Assembly: GCF_014646015.1 (NCBI RefSeq)
Contig: NZ_BMMQ01000011.1
Location: 1 to 64,000, forward strand
Source: Microbacterium nanhaiense
GTDB taxonomy: Bacteria > Actinomycetota > Actinomycetes > Actinomycetales > Microbacteriaceae
Direction of reading: 5' to 3'
Length of the DNA: 64,000 nt
Part shown: one piece after another, positions 8,754 through 17,406 of the stretch
How positions within the stretch are numbered: position 1 is the first letter of the stretch
Layout of the letters: each line of letters starts with the position of its first letter
Position numbers and translations under genes: made by a program
The notes under the pieces: model-generated
What the model was told of the DNA's origin: nothing
Database searches by the model: none
The model's input: the letters and a program-made list of their open reading frames with translations, nothing else

Positions 8754-10211
8754 GGCTCTTGGGACATTGGGTGGGGGTCATGGGGTGAGTCCGCCGGCGG
8801 CGAGGAGCATGCGGAGGCGGTAGTTGTGCTGGTTGCGGTAGCCGCGGGCGAGGCGGCGGTGCAGCTCGATGATCCCGTTGACGGCCTCGGTGCCGCCGTT
8901 CGATGACCTCCCGGTCGTGAAGTAGGCCAGGAACGCAGCCCGCCAGCGGCGGAGGGTGCGGCCGAGCCTCGCGATCTCCGGGATCGGGCAGGTGCGGAAC
9001 GAGTCGACGACCTTCTGCGCGATCCGCCGCCCCTCGGCGAGGTCTTTCTGGTGGTAGGCGGAGCGGAGTTGCTGCGCGCACTGCCATGCGACGAACACCT
9101 CGTCGTGCGCGGGATCGGCCTCGATCGCCGTCGCGAGCCTGATCCGCTGCTTCTCTGTGAGGTTCTCGGCCCCGGCGCGGAGGATCGTCTGGATCCCGTA
9201 GAGCGGGTCGCCCTTCCGACCGCGATGTCCGAGGGTGTCCTGCTGGACGCGGCGGCGCACCTCGTCGACCGCTTGCGTGCCGAGTTTCACGACGTGGAAC
9301 GCGTCGAGCACCGCGGTGGCGTCCTCGAGCTTGTCGTCGATCGCGGTCTTGTAGCCCGCGAACGGATCAAGGGCTGCGACCTTCACATTGCGCCGGAAGC
9401 CGTCGCCGCGGCCTTCGAGCCAGGACGCATACGCCTTCCCCGACCGGCCGGGCACCAGATCCAACAGCCGCGCCCGCGTCTTTCCGCGCTCGTCGCGGCT
9501 GAGATCGACCATCCCGGTCAGCTCCTTCGGGCCGCGCTTGCGGGGGTCGACGTGATGCCAGATGTGCTCATCGACGCCGAGCGTGGTGACCCCATCAAAC
9601 CGGGACTCATCGGCCGCCAACGTGACGAGCTCGGGCTCGACAGCGCGCCACACCGTCTTCCACGACGTCCCCAGCTGCCGGGCAAGTCCTGCGATCGTGG
9701 CGTGTTCGCGCCGCAGTTGTCCGATCGCCCAGCCGATGGCTCGGTTGGTGATCGACCCGCGCCTGGCGACCAGACCCGGCAACGGCTCCGTGAACGTCTT
9801 CCGCTCGCATTCCTGCTCACCGCATCGCCAGACCCGCTGTCGCCACACGACTCGCACCCGCATCGCGCCGGGCACGTCATGAAGCACCCGGCGGCGACGC
9901 CCGCGACCGACAGCTACGACCCCGCACGACGGACACCCCGTCGGGATCGCGGGACTCGAGACCGTCACGACCAGCAGCCCGTCGCGGCGGTCGACGTGCT
10001 CGACATGAACGCCGTCGAGGCCAAGCAGGAGGTCGCAGCGGGAACACGGATCAGCGGCAGAGCGCGCGTCAGCGCACCCCGAAGTAGGGTGAAGCACGTC
10101 GAGGTCCTCGTGATAGATCAGGGAGTTAGCGCTTCTGATCCTCGGGGACCTCGACCCCTACCCGCCAACCATCACCCGGCGAGCCCTAACCCACCGGATG
10201 TCCGAAGAGCC
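8754..10211 (-). mobile_element. complete ISL3-family insertion sequence, 1458 bp
   Basis: The element is bounded by terminal inverted repeats: left GGCTCTTGGGACATTG..., right (reverse complement) GGCTCTTCGGACATCC..., matching at about 19 of the first 22 positions. It is flanked by a perfect 8-bp duplication (CGATAACG). Its single open reading frame (8778-10097, minus strand) is intact. It has inserted into the transposase gene of an older ISL3 relative, separating the two halves by exactly this element. The perfect duplication and intact ORF suggest a fairly recent insertion. Confidence 0.95.
8778..10097 (-). CDS. ISL3-family transposase (intact)
   Basis: 439 residues, full length for the family. 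From the N terminus there is a zinc-ribbon-like Cys pair (PTGCPSCG, then WRCGEQECERK), a helix-turn-helix region (HATIAGLARQLGTSWKTVWRAV) and the DDE catalytic domain. The acidic residues are seen as GVDEHIWHH, AALDPFAGYKTA and GGTEAVNGIIE. The KGDPLYGIQTILRAGAENLTEKQ and YRNQHNYRLRMLLAAGGL segments are typical. The start is GTG at 10097; internal starts are possible. No frameshift is seen, so the enzyme is probably active. It is only distantly similar to the decayed transposase it interrupts, so the nesting joins two different ISL3 subgroups. Confidence 0.95.
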   Translation of the reverse strand: MLHPTSGCADARSAADPCSRCDLLLGLDGVHVEHVDRRDGLLVVTVSSPAIPTGCPSCGVVAVGRGRRRRVLHDVPGAMRVRVVWRQRVWRCGEQECERKTFTEPLPGLVARRGSITNRAIGWAIGQLRREHATIAGLARQLGTSWKTVWRAVEPELVTLAADESRFDGVTTLGVDEHIWHHVDPRKRGPKELTGMVDLSRDERGKTRARLLDLVPGRSGKAYASWLEGRGDGFRRNVKVAALDPFAGYKTAIDDKLEDATAVLDAFHVVKLGTQAVDEVRRRVQQDTLGHRGRKGDPLYGIQTILRAGAENLTEKQRIRLATAIEADPAHDEVFVAWQCAQQLRSAYHQKDLAEGRRIAQKVVDSFRTCPIPEIARLGRTLRRWRAAFLAYFTTGRSSNGGTEAVNGIIELHRRLARGYRNQHNYRLRMLLAAGGLTP

Positions 10212-10219
10212 CGATAACG
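10212..10219. repeat. right copy of the 8-bp target-site duplication of the ISL3 element
   Basis: CGATAACG directly follows the right terminal repeat (ends AAGAGCC at 10211) and is identical to 8746-8753. Removing the element and one copy restores continuity of the older transposase reading (HAVI then EDLP). Confidence 0.93.
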
Positions 10220-11247
10220 GCGTGCATTACGTTCGTTGCGAGCTCGCGCTCGTGCTCGGGGTTGGCGGCGACCATGCGCTGGTAGGCGCCTCCGGTCGCT
10301 TCGATCTCGACGTGCTCGGAACCGCCAATCAGCACTTCGAGTCGCGCACAAACGTTCGGCAGGCAGCGCCGCGTTGGTCTGGAGAGTAGTACGGGCGAGT
10401 CTTGTAGAGTGGGGCGTTCTTCTGCCCGCGGTGACCGCGAAGGCACTCCTGAACGCGCCGGCGGCAGGTATCGAGTTTGTCACCGGCGACATAGACGGTG
10501 TCGAAACGACTCCACCACCGTCACCACGTCGGGAAGGGCGTCCACAGCGACGGTCCTGAGGCCCGTGGCCTCGTTCATGGTGACGAGATCGGCCCGCTCG
10601 CGCCCTTGCCGGGAGGGGACGCGCGCCAGGTACTGAACAATGATATCAAGCGCCAGCGCCCTCAACCATGTCCATGAACCTGGACGGCCTCGTCTTCTCG
10701 CGGACTGTGGTGAGGTCGATGACCATGGTCATATATCTGCCTCCGAACCGCGCATGACACCAGACGAGTTCGCCGACGCCGAGCACGTGAGCGCCGTTTA
10801 GCGTGCTGGTTCGTCGATCAACACGCGGCGTCCTTCGATAGTGATCGTGCTGTCCGCGGTGAGCCAGGGCACTTACTGGGCAAGCACCGATGCGGAGCAC
10901 GACAAAAGTGGCCGAGCACGAGTGCTTCCAGCGCGCATCGCAACCCAGGTCGGGATAGCTCCGCGCGCTCCGGTGTTGCCGCCGTGGTCCTCACACCAGG
11001 AGCACCCGCATCTAGCGCACCCGTGGCAGCGGACACGAATGAGCCGCATCGTCGGGCGATACCCGAACGGCTCCTGGCAAGAGGACGCGTGTCCGACCCA
11101 CTCGGAAGCGCTTGATCGCCACGGGCCCATCACGAATCCAACCCGGCAACGGAAACTCGCTCTCCGCCCGCGCCGGCTCGAGACGTTGCCGACGGCGACA
11201 AGCCCGCGGTCGTCGAGGCTGTAAACATGATCAGGTCGAAGGCGCAT
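10212..11247 (-). pseudogene. decayed ISL3-family transposase, N-terminal and central part
   Basis: Successive minus-strand frames can be pieced together into an ISL3 transposase. In N-to-C order: GHASSCQEPFGYRPTMRLIR and RCHGCARCGCSWCED (zinc-ribbon part), ERAELSRPGLRCALEALV, GAHVLGVGELVWCHARFGG, MTMVIDLTTVREKTRPSRFM, MNEATGLRTVAVDALPDV, and HVEIEATGGAYQRMVAANPE. The frame changes several times. The first catalytic motif reads GVGELVW where family members have GVDEHVW, so the catalytic aspartate is replaced by glycine. Its C-terminal part is at 8523-8753 beyond the younger element. Clearly inactive, an old insertion. Confidence 0.87.
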
Positions 11248-11444
11248 GAATTCATGCGTACTACACCTCGAGGCCGTGGCGAATTAGCAGTTTAGGAACT
11301 TTCAGCCTTTGGCGGACACAAGCGGTACCCCGCCGACAAAACGCTCGCCCCATGCGCGCCCACCTGCGATTAACCTTGTACTTGCAAAATAATCTCTGTA
11401 CACGAAGTGTTATCTCTGCCATGGGCCGGATGGGTACGCAAGTA
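11248..11444. other. intergenic stretch between IS remnant and acyltransferase gene
   Basis: About 200 bases without a recognisable gene, relatively AT-rich for this genome. The outer end of the decayed ISL3 element probably lies here: near 11307 the minus strand reads GGCTGAAAG, a possible but unproven terminus. No terminator hairpin was recognised after the acyltransferase stop codon. Confidence 0.35.
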
Positions 11445-13508
11445 CTATAGTTTCGGCCCCACTTCGGCTTTGAATATGTTGCTAAGACGGGCCGAGAAAC
11501 GGCTCGACAGATGTCCACCGTCCGCCCGTGTGAGGGTGTTGCCGATGAGGGCCGGACAAGTCCCACCTTCGTCGCAGGTCCACGACATCATGTCAACCGT
11601 CACGAAACCGTGCTCCTCAGCACTTTCGAGTTTAAACTCTTGCAATGCGCGCGTCGTAGCCGGCGGTTTTTCATCGTTACAGTCCCGCGGCCCGGTGAAA
11701 CCGTTACGGGGCTTACAATTAGCGTTTGGCGGCGACTCAATCATCACTATTCTTCCCAGATAGGCCTGGGCAAGATCATCGTAGGAGTGGTCGACCGCTT
11801 CCCTGTAGATCTCCGACCGATCCTCAGACCCCTCGATCCCGTACATGCGGTTAAAGGTCGTCACTGTCGCGTCAGCAACTATTACTACATCGGGAGATAT
11901 TTGCTGAATGAGACCCAAGTTCTTTTCGTTATGCGACTGACATTCTTCGAAAACCTTTGAACTTCCGCTACGCACGACCGCGACATCTACGACAGGGCAC
12001 TGCGACAGGGTCAACGGAAGAATCCGATACTCGTCTCCGAAGGCACCGCGGAGTCCCTGCAATAGGTGGGTCGCGAACGAGTCGCCGATCACAACCATTG
12101 TTTTTTCGCTACTAGCGTCTCCGTACACGCACCGCTCACGCGCAGACTCGGAATCCACATCGATGCAATTGTCGACGACCCATTCTTCGGCTTGCGCGTC
12201 TCGGCCGCCCACCTGATCCGGTATCGGCCATGATCGCATACCGAGCGTCGCGTCAACTTCGCTCTGAAGCTCTTCAAGAGAACCGTAAGGAGCCTGGGAT
12301 ATCTGAGCCTCTTCGATTTTGGAGTCGATGATAGATACGGATGCTATAGCTACCGAAGAGATGGCTACCATACCCGTGATTGCAAATCCGTAGGAACGAG
12401 CGGAAGCACTCCAGAAGTTCCGGCTCCGGAACGGATCTTCGATCAATTTCTTTGAAATCCAAGCAATCGCCAGCATGATGACGAAAAGAGCTACTCCTCC
12501 CTTTAAGCCGATCGCGTGTCCCGCGACTACTGGATAAAGGACGACAAGTGGCCAATGCCATAGATAAAGCGAATATGAAATTTCCCCGATCCATTGAACG
12601 GGACCACTGCGCCCTAACAATGTCGCACTCCAGACACTGTCGTTGTCCGCCGCCCAAATGACAGCCGCAGTCCCAATGACCGGAAGTAGGGCAGTGAAGC
12701 TCGGAAAAGGCACGCTGCTGTCGTATTTAACTACTGAGTAAATGATCGCCGCCAAACCTCCCCAGCCAACAATGAGGTGCAGCTTCGTGCCCGATGGCGT
12801 TCTTGGCGGCTCGGCGAAACGGGAGGGCAAGAATGCAAGTAATCCACCAACAGCAAACTCCCATGCGCGCGTCGGCGTTACAAAATATGCACTAGCTGAC
12901 GAAATTTCAGTCCAAAGAACTGACGTCACGAGCGAGGAGACGCATACAAATACGAGCACCCAGAGGATCGTTTGCTTTTGCGCCTTACCACTTCTTTTTA
13001 GTACGCGCGATATCAGCAACGCCGTCATGATTAGTAGCGGCCAGAACACGTAGAATTGTTCCTCTACCGACAGCGACCAGTAATGTTGCACGAGCGACGC
13101 CGAGTTTTCTGCGGCCAGATAATCGACCGAATCTGCCGCCAGCGCCCAGTTTTCAAAGTAGAGAGCACTCGCGATGATTTCTCGAAGACCCTGTTTCCAT
13201 TCGCTCCACGGCAGAATGACGAGCGTCCCGACGAGAGCGAACACCAGCACAGTGAACGCTGCCGGCAATAGCCGCCTAATTCGACGAGCCCAGAATCTCC
13301 CGAGCCGGATTGTGCCTTCCCTGGCAACCTCGCGAAGTAGATGTGATGTAATCAGAAATCCTGAGATCACAAAGAAGACGTCGACGCCTACGAATCCTCC
13401 AGTAAGCCTGGAGGGAAAGAGATGAAATATGACAACCGCAAGCACGGCGACGGCCCGCAGTGCTTGAATTTCCTGTCGCATGCCACGCGCCTGAGCTGTA
13501 CGCGTCAT
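11445..13508 (-). CDS. acyltransferase-3 / SGNH fusion protein (OafA-like O-acetyltransferase)
   Basis: A 687-residue integral membrane O-acyltransferase. The N-terminal acyltransferase-3 domain (residues about 12-370) opens with EIQALRAVAVLAVVIFHLFP, containing the conserved R and H region, followed by FVGVDVFFVISGFLITSHLL, RRIRRLLPA and QHYWSLSVEEQFYVFWPLL. About ten hydrophobic helices follow. The extracytoplasmic C-terminal SGNH-like domain (about 430-687) has VVIGDSFATHLL as its GDS motif. Such fusions O-acetylate surface glycans. The ATG at 13508 has GGGGAGGA about nine bases upstream. Base composition is lower in GC than the homologue at 15170, so this copy belongs to the island. Acyl group and substrate unknown. 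Confidence 0.88.
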   Translation of the reverse strand: MTRTAQARGMRQEIQALRAVAVLAVVIFHLFPSRLTGGFVGVDVFFVISGFLITSHLLREVAREGTIRLGRFWARRIRRLLPAAFTVLVFALVGTLVILPWSEWKQGLREIIASALYFENWALAADSVDYLAAENSASLVQHYWSLSVEEQFYVFWPLLIMTALLISRVLKRSGKAQKQTILWVLVFVCVSSLVTSVLWTEISSASAYFVTPTRAWEFAVGGLLAFLPSRFAEPPRTPSGTKLHLIVGWGGLAAIIYSVVKYDSSVPFPSFTALLPVIGTAAVIWAADNDSVWSATLLGRSGPVQWIGEISYSLYLWHWPLVVLYPVVAGHAIGLKGGVALFVIMLAIAWISKKLIEDPFRSRNFWSASARSYGFAITGMVAISSVAIASVSIIDSKIEEAQISQAPYGSLEELQSEVDATLGMRSWPIPDQVGGRDAQAEEWVVDNCIDVDSESARERCVYGDASSEKTMVVIGDSFATHLLQGLRGAFGDEYRILPLTLSQCPVVDVAVVRSGSSKVFEECQSHNEKNLGLIQQISPDVVIVADATVTTFNRMYGIEGSEDRSEIYREAVDHSYDDLAQAYLGRIVMIESPPNANCKPRNGFTGPRDCNDEKPPATTRALQEFKLESAEEHGFVTVDMMSWTCDEGGTCPALIGNTLTRADGGHLSSRFSARLSNIFKAEVGPKL

Positions 13509-13876
13509 CTGTCGGGTTCCTCCCCAGTTAGCCAGCGGCGATCAACATCCGCCTGAACGTTGTGCGGATGATCCGCGTTGTTCCAACCAGCATCACCGAT
13601 GCACAGCAAGCCGTTATCAGCCTGCAGAACGTCGCCGATCATAAAAAGGGGGATGGATGCCGGTTGCCTTTTCTCGCATAGTGCGCGAAAAACCCTTCAG
13701 ACCAGCGCTTTTCCGAGCTCTTACGTCGTGGGCGACCAGCCACTCGCGCCTTGATGCCTAAGATAGATTACTCAAGTATCGCAGCTAGACGTATACGTGC
13801 CAGCCAGGGTAGAGGGTGCTATCCACGGCACGGCCAAAGCACCCGTCGCTCATCTCATAGACCTAAACTGGCTCAA
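13509..13876. other. 368-bp divergent intergenic region at the island/host boundary
   Basis: This stretch separates the minus-strand acyltransferase from the plus-strand GT4 gene. A plus-strand frame is open from an ATG at 13751 into the GT4 gene, but its translation (SIAARRIRASQGRG and so on) is not GT-like. I regard it as non-coding leader. Promoters for both genes are expected here; none could be assigned. GC content and GGATCC frequency change from the island type to the host type around here. Confidence 0.4.
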
Positions 13877-14827
13877 GTGACAACCTGGATTGACCGCCGC
13901 TGGGCCGGCCAGCACGGCATTGGTCGCTATGCATCAGAGCTCTACGCGCGTCTGACGGTCGAAGCGCAGGATCTGCCCGTCTCCGGGCCCACTTCCCCCG
14001 GAACCGTAACATTCAACGCGGTGCCGAAGGGTCTGATCTACTCGCCCGGATACGGTGCGTTCGCGCGCGCCGAGCGCGAGCTCATTACGGTGCACGACCT
14101 CATCCACCTGAAGACCGCGTGGCCGGGTCGGGCGAAGTACCTCGCGTTCTACAACCTCGTCGCGAAGCCCGTGATCCGCCGCACCGGCGCCGTGATCACG
14201 GTCTCCGAGACCTCCAAGCGCGAAATCGAGAACTGGATCCGGGATCCCCGGGTCGAGGTCGTCAACGCCGGGCTCGGAGCCTCGGCCGCGTTCCACCCGG
14301 GCGTCGAGTTCGTCGTGCCCGAACGGCCGTACCTGCTCTACGTCGGCAACATGCGCGAACACAAGAACCTGCGCACCGCGATCGCGGCGCTGACGCACGT
14401 TCCCGATGCCGAGCTGCGCCTGCTGATCCCCGCAGACGAGCACGCGGACGCGCGCGCTGTCGCGACCGCACACGGCGTCGCCTCGCAGCTCGTGTTTCTG
14501 GATCCGCTCGACGACGATGCGCTCGCGCTGCAGTACCGCGCGGCGGCGGCGACGGTCATGCCGTCGACGCTGGAGGGCTTCGGTCTGCCGCCGCTCGAGA
14601 GCATCATGACCGGCACGCCGGTGATCTACTGGGAAGGTTGCGCGGCCGTCGCCGAGACCTCGGACGGGCGTGGCTGGGCGGTATCGTCCGCCTATGACGC
14701 GGAAGAATGGGGCTCGGCCTTCGCCGAGGCGCTCTCCTCCCCCACGCGCGTCGACGCCCCGGTCGGGCGCTACGACTGGGCTGCCACGGCGGGCATCGTG
14801 GACGATGTGTTGAAACGGCTCGCCTAG
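13877..14827 (+). CDS. GT4-family glycosyltransferase
   Basis: 316 residues if translation begins at GTG 13877 (VTTWIDRRWAGQHGIGRYAS), which places the acceptor-side glycine motif GIGRYASEL at the usual distance from the N terminus. An upstream ATG at 13751 is in frame, but the extra residues look random and neither start has a strong ribosome site. The C-terminal half has YLLYVGNMREHKNLRTAIAA, a displaced VFLDPLDDDAL segment and PSTLEGFGLPPLESIMTGTP, the E-x7-E region of GT4 enzymes. The last codons (LKRLA) and the 3' flank are part of a 53-bp duplication that recurs at 17300. Likely transfers a sugar in surface-glycan assembly. Confidence 0.83.
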   Translation: MTTWIDRRWAGQHGIGRYASELYARLTVEAQDLPVSGPTSPGTVTFNAVPKGLIYSPGYGAFARAERELITVHDLIHLKTAWPGRAKYLAFYNLVAKPVIRRTGAVITVSETSKREIENWIRDPRVEVVNAGLGASAAFHPGVEFVVPERPYLLYVGNMREHKNLRTAIAALTHVPDAELRLLIPADEHADARAVATAHGVASQLVFLDPLDDDALALQYRAAAATVMPSTLEGFGLPPLESIMTGTPVIYWEGCAAVAETSDGRGWAVSSAYDAEEWGSAFAEALSSPTRVDAPVGRYDWAATAGIVDDVLKRLA

Positions 14828-14863
14828 GCTCGAAGCGTGCCCTACATCGTCATGCTGCGCCCC
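14811..14863 (+). repeat. 53-bp direct repeat, intact locus copy
   Basis: The 3' end of the GT4 gene plus the start of the following small ORF (TGAAACGGCT...ATGCTGCGCCCC) recurs with about seven substitutions at 17300-17352. The two copies flank the acyltransferase gene 15170-17254. Confidence 0.85.
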
Positions 14864-15091
14864 ACGGCGACAATCGAATTCGAGGTGCCCGAGCGCGATG
14901 GCCTCGACTACTTCAATGAAGATGCCGCGCGACTGCTGCCCGAGGGCCACGAGCTGATCGACATCGACCGCAAGCGCGGTGTCGCCATCGCGCGGTCGAC
15001 CGAGACGAAGGCCGTCACGGTCGACCGCATCGAGGACGCCTTCACCTGCGCCCCGGAGGGCTGGCAGGCACTGAGCGTGCGCCCGGCGTAG
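14837..15091 (+). CDS. small conserved-looking protein of unknown function (84 aa)
   Basis: An 84-residue soluble protein starting with GTG (VPYIVMLRPTATIEFEVPER). It has a beta-rich start, a charged middle (ELIDIDRKRGVAIARSTETK) and ends GWQALSVRPA. I do not recognise a family. Codon usage is host-like with high third-position GC. Evidence that it is a real, once-duplicated gene is a degenerate in-frame copy at 17326-17406 that keeps both its first nine and last ten codons. It follows the GT4 gene by nine bases and may be co-transcribed. Confidence 0.6.
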   Translation: MPYIVMLRPTATIEFEVPERDGLDYFNEDAARLLPEGHELIDIDRKRGVAIARSTETKAVTVDRIEDAFTCAPEGWQALSVRPA

Positions 15092-15169
15092 GGGCCGATA
15101 CCCCACTCCTGGGTTCGTTGCCCCGAACCGCTTTCAGCTTCTGGTTCCGGGCCTCGTAGAATACCCATC

Positions 15170-17254
15170 ATGCTCGCGTCGACGACGAGCGCCCGCGTCG
15201 AAGCGGCGCCAGCAGCTAAACACCACCGTCGGCTCGATGTACAGGGCCTGCGGGCCGTTGCCGTTCTCGCGGTGATCGCGAATCACGCAATGGGATGGCC
15301 CCGAGCCGGGTTCCTCGGCGTCGATGTCTTCTTCGTCCTGTCCGGCTTCATCATCACCTCACTGCTCCTGCGCGAGCATGAGCGCACGGGCCGCGTCTCG
15401 TTCGCCGACTTCTACCGCCGCCGCGTCAAGCGCATCTTCCCTGCGGCGACGTTCGTCCTCGCCGTCACTGTGGTGGCGAGCTGTCTGGTCTTCGGCGGCG
15501 AGCGCGCGCGGCAGATCGGCTTCGACGCCGTCGCCTCATTCTTCTTTGTCGGCAATTGGCGCTTCGCCGCCGAGGGCGTCGACTACTGGGCAGCCACCGG
15601 CGAGACGTCGCCCCTCCAGCACTACTGGTCGCTCGGCGTCGAGGAGCAGTTCTATCTGGTCTGGCCCGCGGTCCTCGCACTCGCAGCCTTCATCGCCATC
15701 CGTCGCGGAGCACGCGTGCGCGTCATCACCGGTGCGGTGCTCGCGATCGTTCTTGCCGGATCCCTCGCCTGGGGGTTCTGGCAGACCGGCGCTCAGCCGA
15801 CGGTCGCCTATTTCTCGTCGCTCACCCGCGCGTGGGAGCTGGCGCTCGGCGCACTCATCGCCGTCGCGGGGCCCGTATTCGAGCGTATGCGCGACGTGCG
15901 GCGCGCGCCACTCGCATGGTTCGGCGTCCTCGGCCTCGGTGCGTCGTTCCTGCTGCTCGACGAGGCCGGCATGCCCGTGCCGGGCGCGCTGCCCGCGACC
16001 CTCGCGACCGCGGCAATCATCGTCGCCGGCACGGGTGGCAATCCGCCCGAGCTCTGGCCGCTGACGAATAAGGCGACGGTCGCCGTCGGCGACTGGTCGT
16101 TCTCGCTCTACCTCTGGCATCTGCCGGTCATCATCTTCCTCGGCACGATCGTCACGGTGCACGAGCGCAAATTCCTCGTCGCCGTGCTCGCCATCACGTT
16201 CGTGCTCGCGATCGCCACGTACTACCTGATCGAGAACCCGCTGCGGCGAGCGCGCTGGCTCACCAGGGGTAGCGGGCGGCTCTCCTGGGTCGCTACCGGC
16301 GTCACCGCTGTTGCCGTCGTCGCGGGCGTCGCGACCACCGCGCTCGTCCCCGCGCCTATGGCCGCGATCGGCACCACGGCCATCGGCGTCGCCCTGCCGC
16401 TCACCACGCAAGAGCAGGTCGAGGGCAAGCTGCGCGAGGCGCTGCAAGACACCGAGTGGCCCGAGCTCACGCCGACGATGGCCGACGTGGCCGCTGCTGG
16501 TCTGCCCGAGGAGGACCAGGAGGGCTGCAGCAACGTCGATCTCACGGATCCGTCGGCGTGCAACTTCACCCACGAGGGCGCGACGCACACCGCCGTCGTG
16601 ATGGGCGACTCGACCTCGATTGTGCTGCTCCCGATGATCCGCAAGGCGCTCGGTGACGACTGGAACGTCAAGGGGCTCATGATGGCCGGCTGCTACCAGG
16701 TCGACATCACGCGCTGGTACGACAGCGACGAGGCGAAGGAGGCGTGCGAGGCTCACAAGCCGGCCGCGCTCGACGAGGCCCACGCGCTCGACCCGGATCT
16801 CATCATCGTCAGCAACCTCTACACGGGCGTCTACCACCTGGATCCGCCGGCCGATGCGCTTGGCGGCGGCGGGTCGTACCGCTGGGCGTTCGAGACCGAG
16901 AAGCTCGCCAGCCAGCTGAAGCAGGTGACGGACGACGTGGTCTTCGTCGCCTCGCCACCGCGCCGGGAAGAACAGATCGGCTGCGCGGTCGCGGGCAGCG
17001 TTCCCGCCGACTGCGTGCACACCGTCGATGACCTCTACCGCGAGGTGACCGAGGGCGCCGGGGCCGCCGTCACCGCAGCGGATGCCACGTACCTCGCAAC
17101 CGAAGAATGGTTCTGCGTCGACGGCAGGTGCCCCGCCTTCGCGGGCTCGACGCCGACGATGCGCGACGACATCCACATGACTCGCCAATACTCGGCACTC
17201 CTGGCGCCGCTCCTGCGCGACCGCCTCGAGGAAGCAGGCGTGCTGGGCGACTGA
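15170..17254 (+). CDS. acyltransferase-3 / SGNH fusion protein (OafA-like), second copy
   Basis: A 694-residue membrane protein with the same architecture as the one at 11445. The acyltransferase-3 domain (about 20-370) has LDVQGLRAVAVLAVIANHAM, FLGVDVFFVLSGFIITSLLL, RRRVKRIFPA and QHYWSLGVEEQFYLVWP. A C-terminal SGNH-type domain (about 440-694) has VVMGDSTSIVLL and conserved cysteines in pairs. Predicted to O-acylate a cell-surface glycan, with catalysis outside the membrane. The ATG at 15170 lacks a strong ribosome site. It lies between two copies of a 53-bp duplication, suggesting it entered the locus by insertion or recombination. GC-rich, host-like codon usage distinguishes it from its island paralogue. 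Confidence 0.88.
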   Translation: MLASTTSARVEAAPAAKHHRRLDVQGLRAVAVLAVIANHAMGWPRAGFLGVDVFFVLSGFIITSLLLREHERTGRVSFADFYRRRVKRIFPAATFVLAVTVVASCLVFGGERARQIGFDAVASFFFVGNWRFAAEGVDYWAATGETSPLQHYWSLGVEEQFYLVWPAVLALAAFIAIRRGARVRVITGAVLAIVLAGSLAWGFWQTGAQPTVAYFSSLTRAWELALGALIAVAGPVFERMRDVRRAPLAWFGVLGLGASFLLLDEAGMPVPGALPATLATAAIIVAGTGGNPPELWPLTNKATVAVGDWSFSLYLWHLPVIIFLGTIVTVHERKFLVAVLAITFVLAIATYYLIENPLRRARWLTRGSGRLSWVATGVTAVAVVAGVATTALVPAPMAAIGTTAIGVALPLTTQEQVEGKLREALQDTEWPELTPTMADVAAAGLPEEDQEGCSNVDLTDPSACNFTHEGATHTAVVMGDSTSIVLLPMIRKALGDDWNVKGLMMAGCYQVDITRWYDSDEAKEACEAHKPAALDEAHALDPDLIIVSNLYTGVYHLDPPADALGGGGSYRWAFETEKLASQLKQVTDDVVFVASPPRREEQIGCAVAGSVPADCVHTVDDLYREVTEGAGAAVTAADATYLATEEWFCVDGRCPAFAGSTPTMRDDIHMTRQYSALLAPLLRDRLEEAGVLGD

Positions 17255-17299
17255 GAAACATACAGCCGCGCCCCTTATCAGCGAGCGCAACCACCAAAC

Positions 17300-17352
17300 T
17301 GAAACGGCTGGCCTAAGCTCGAAGTGTGCCCTATATCGTCATGTTATGCCCC
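17300..17352 (+). repeat. 53-bp direct repeat, degenerate copy
   Basis: Matches 14811-14863, including the LKRLA-stop codons of the GT4 gene and the first nine codons of the small ORF, with a few substitutions (for example CCTATATCGTCATGTTATGC). It marks the downstream side of the acyltransferase gene. Confidence 0.85.
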
Positions 17353-17406
17353 GCCGGGTGGCTTGACTTGAGCGTACGGCCCGCGCAGAAGAACTTGATT
17401 CCATGA
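17326..17406 (+). pseudogene. internally deleted copy of the 84-aa ORF
   Basis: The frame starting at GTG 17326 reads VPYIVMLCP and then jumps to AGWLDLSVRPAQKNLIP, ending in a TGA that overlaps the ATG of the next gene. Compared with the intact gene at 14837 (VPYIVMLRP ... EGWQALSVRPA), about 65 internal codons are missing, while both ends and the frame survive. It is therefore a deletion remnant, not a functional gene, although it could be translated as a 26-residue leader coupled to the following membrane protein. Confidence 0.75.

Noticed and set aside
8511..11307. Defined ends of the decayed ISL3 element (GGCTGGGG at 8511 and GGCTGAAAG on the minus strand near 11307)
   Set aside because: The two putative termini match only over a few bases and the flanking octamers differ, so no boundaries are claimed.
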